Assembly: GCF_900113835.1 (NCBI RefSeq)
Contig: NZ_FOQV01000013.1
Span: 1-64,000 of the forward strand
DNA length: 64,000 nucleotides
Direction: 5' to 3'
Source of the DNA: Allobosea sp. OK403
GTDB taxonomy: Bacteria > Pseudomonadota > Alphaproteobacteria > Rhizobiales > Beijerinckiaceae
Below the pieces are notes generated by a model, which did no database searches, was not told the DNA's origin, and saw only the letters and a list, made by a program, of their open reading frames with translations. This document shows, piece by piece, positions 62,482 through 64,000 of this stretch (positions are counted from its first letter, which is position 1; each line of letters starts with the position of its first letter). Both the position numbers and the translations under genes were made by a program.

Positions 62482-64000
62482 GTGCTTCATCAGGACACGA
62501 TCGGCGACGGCGCGAAGGTGGCTATCTCCGCGCGAGGTATCCGCAAGATCTATGGCCCCACCATAGCCGTGAACGATGTCGGCTTCGACATCCTGGCCGG
62601 CAACACCCATGCCCTGCTTGGCGAGAATGGCGCCGGCAAGTCTACGCTGGTCAAGCTGCTTTCGGGGCTGATCCTGCCGACGACGGGCGGCATCTCGATT
62701 TTTGGCAAGCCTGCGCATCTCGATTCGCCGCGCGCCGCCCATGCCTGCGGCATTCGCACCGCCTTCCAAGAGATGAGCCTCGTCGGCGACCTGACAGTCC
62801 TCGACAACATGCTGCTGCCCAATCCGCCGCACGGCGCGCTCGGCCTCATCCGCCGCCATGAAGCCCGGCATCGGGTTGAAGCCCATCTGCAGGCGCTGGA
62901 TCTCGCCGCGATCCATCCAAATTCCGAGATACGCGACCTCGACCTCAACGAACGCCAGAAGATCGAGATCGCCCGCGCGCTCTTCCGGGAGCCGCGCATC
63001 CTGCTGCTGGACGAGCCGACCTCGACCTTGTCGGGGCGCGACATCGACTGGCTCGGCGAGATCATCGCACGCCAGAAGGCCAAGGGCGTGACGACCGTCT
63101 TCATCTCGCACCGGATGCGCGAGGTGCGGGCCTTCTGCGACCGTGTCACCGTGCTACGCGGCGGCCGTCATGTGGCGACGCAGCCGCTCTCGCAGGTCAG
63201 CGACGAGGCGTTGATCGGCCTTATTGCGGGCGGAGCAGGCGGCCATTCCTTCCCGCCGCGCCCGCCGCGCACCACCCTCTCCGAGAAGCCGGTGCTGGCC
63301 GTGGAGAAGCTGTCGGCCGGCACGCGCTTGGCCGACGTGTCCTTCGGGCTCAGGCGCGGCGAGATCCTCGGCGTGGCCGGGTTGCAGGGCATGGGCCAGC
63401 TCGATCTCTTCTCGGCCCTGTTCGGCATGGCACAAAGCAGCGGCGACATCAGGATCGACGGCAAACCCGTCACCTTCGCCTCGCCGCGCGACGCATTGGA
63501 CGCGCGCATCGGCATCGGCCTCGTCCCGGAAGACCGCAAGACAGAGGCGCTGTTCCTGAAGCTCGACGGTCGCCAGAACGTCTCGCTGCCGGTGATCGAT
63601 CGCTACACCCGTTTCGGCCTTGTCGAGAGCGGTCGCGAGACGCGAGACGTCGCGCGCAGCTTTGCCCGCCTCGGTGTGCAGATGCGCGCGCTCTGGACGC
63701 CGGTGAAGGCGTTTTCGGGCGGCAACCAGCAGAAGATCGCCGTGGCGAAATGGCTCGTCGCCGAAAGCCGCATCCTGCTCCTGTTCGACCCCACGCGCGG
63801 CATCGATGTTGGAACCAAAAACGAGATCTACGCATTGATGCGCGAATTCACGGCCGCCGGCGGCTCCATCCTGTTCCACTCGACCGAAATCCCCGAGCTC
63901 GACCACCTCTGCGACCGCGTGCTTGTGCTCTACGAGGGCAAGGTCGCCGCCGCGCTCGATGGCGAAGCCATCACGGAAGACGCCATTCTGCGCGCGACTC
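62482..64000 (+). CDS. Ribose-type ABC transporter double ATPase (RbsA/MglA family), 3'-truncated by window edge
   Basis: An open frame of more than 500 codons runs off the window. The GTG at 62482 follows GAAGGA. The first ATPase half has Walker A GENGAGKST and Walker B ILLLDEPTSTL, but its signature region reads LDLNERQKIEIARAL. The second half has a worn Walker A (GLQGMGQ), signature FSGGNQQKIAVAKW and Walker B ILLLFDPTRGID, as usual for RbsA-type proteins where one site is inactive. It powers the importer of the 61287 binding protein; the permease gene should lie beyond 64000. Confidence 0.92.
   Translation, partial: MLHQDTIGDGAKVAISARGIRKIYGPTIAVNDVGFDILAGNTHALLGENGAGKSTLVKLLSGLILPTTGGISIFGKPAHLDSPRAAHACGIRTAFQEMSLVGDLTVLDNMLLPNPPHGALGLIRRHEARHRVEAHLQALDLAAIHPNSEIRDLDLNERQKIEIARALFREPRILLLDEPTSTLSGRDIDWLGEIIARQKAKGVTTVFISHRMREVRAFCDRVTVLRGGRHVATQPLSQVSDEALIGLIAGGAGGHSFPPRPPRTTLSEKPVLAVEKLSAGTRLADVSFGLRRGEILGVAGLQGMGQLDLFSALFGMAQSSGDIRIDGKPVTFASPRDALDARIGIGLVPEDRKTEALFLKLDGRQNVSLPVIDRYTRFGLVESGRETRDVARSFARLGVQMRALWTPVKAFSGGNQQKIAVAKWLVAESRILLLFDPTRGIDVGTKNEIYALMREFTAAGGSILFHSTEIPELDHLCDRVLVLYEGKVAAALDGEAITEDAILRAT

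Noticed and set aside
1-64000. CRISPR arrays, tRNA or rRNA genes, phage integrase or att sites
   Set aside because: I saw no spaced repeat series, no tRNA-like cloverleaf ends, no rRNA signature and no integrase-type protein.

Overview
The window looks like part of an alphaproteobacterial (Hyphomicrobiales-type) chromosome. This is inferred from the high GC content, several Tat-exported binding proteins, many ABC importers, and FCD-type GntR and IclR regulators. No rRNA, tRNA or CRISPR was seen. The ends (1-2131 and about 61100-64000) and an aldehyde dehydrogenase gene near 27 kb have very GC-rich third codon positions. Much of the rest is more AT-rich and carries broken genes and insertion-sequence scraps, so the middle reads as an accessory catabolic region built by repeated insertion.

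Layout. 1-2131: 3' end of a LivM-LivG-LivF fusion. 2250-2587: broken etfB start. 2661-12823 (minus): NTF2-like gene, PotD/B/C/A-type importer, CaiB-type CoA-transferase, then a second PotD/B/C/A-type importer, divergent from an XRE-cupin regulator (13136). 14783-16858: hotdog ammonia-lyase-like gene plus AMP-forming acyl-CoA ligase. 17254-26758: NDP-forming acyl-CoA ligase, crotonase, third PotA/D/B/C-type importer, MaoC-like protein and a second AMP-forming ligase. 26899-31351: aldehyde dehydrogenase, TIM-barrel amidohydrolase, IS5 scrap fused to a GMC oxidoreductase tail, and a LysR gene divergent from an esterase and an Old Yellow Enzyme (31446-33514). 33664-42243 (minus): amidohydrolase, dipeptide-type importer (B, C, D, F, binding protein) and a second NDP-forming ligase, divergent from an IclR regulator. 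43386-49279 (minus): AroE-like, GMC oxidoreductase and a FAD/Fe-S dehydrogenase. 50048-57102: thioesterase, GntR, LacI, 3-mercaptopyruvate sulfurtransferase, orphan AapJ-like binding protein, SDR. 57596-60230: second TIM-barrel amidohydrolase and a quinone-oxidoreductase-like enzyme. 60385-64000: GntR gene divergent from a ribose-type importer that runs off the window.

How it fits together. The recurring theme is import of small organic acids, amines or peptides, thioesterification with CoA (two AMP-forming ligases, two NDP-forming ligases, one CoA-transferase) and beta-oxidation-like processing (crotonase, MaoC-like, ammonia-lyase-like, thioesterase). The substrates cannot be read from the sequence.

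Most notable observation. An 11-bp near-palindrome, TTGTCAGGCAA (either orientation, one-base variants), occurs at six intergenic places: 14221, 14695, 17061, 49714, 50592 and 58940. At 14695 and 17061 its first six bases sit as the -35 of a good promoter with a 17-bp spacer. At 50592 it lies just upstream of an FCD-type GntR gene. This suggests that one regulator ties the scattered CoA-thioester genes into a single regulon. A second pair, the 17-bp TGAAGCGCTTCATTTTT at 53046 and 55058, looks like a LacI-family operator beside the LacI gene at 51889.
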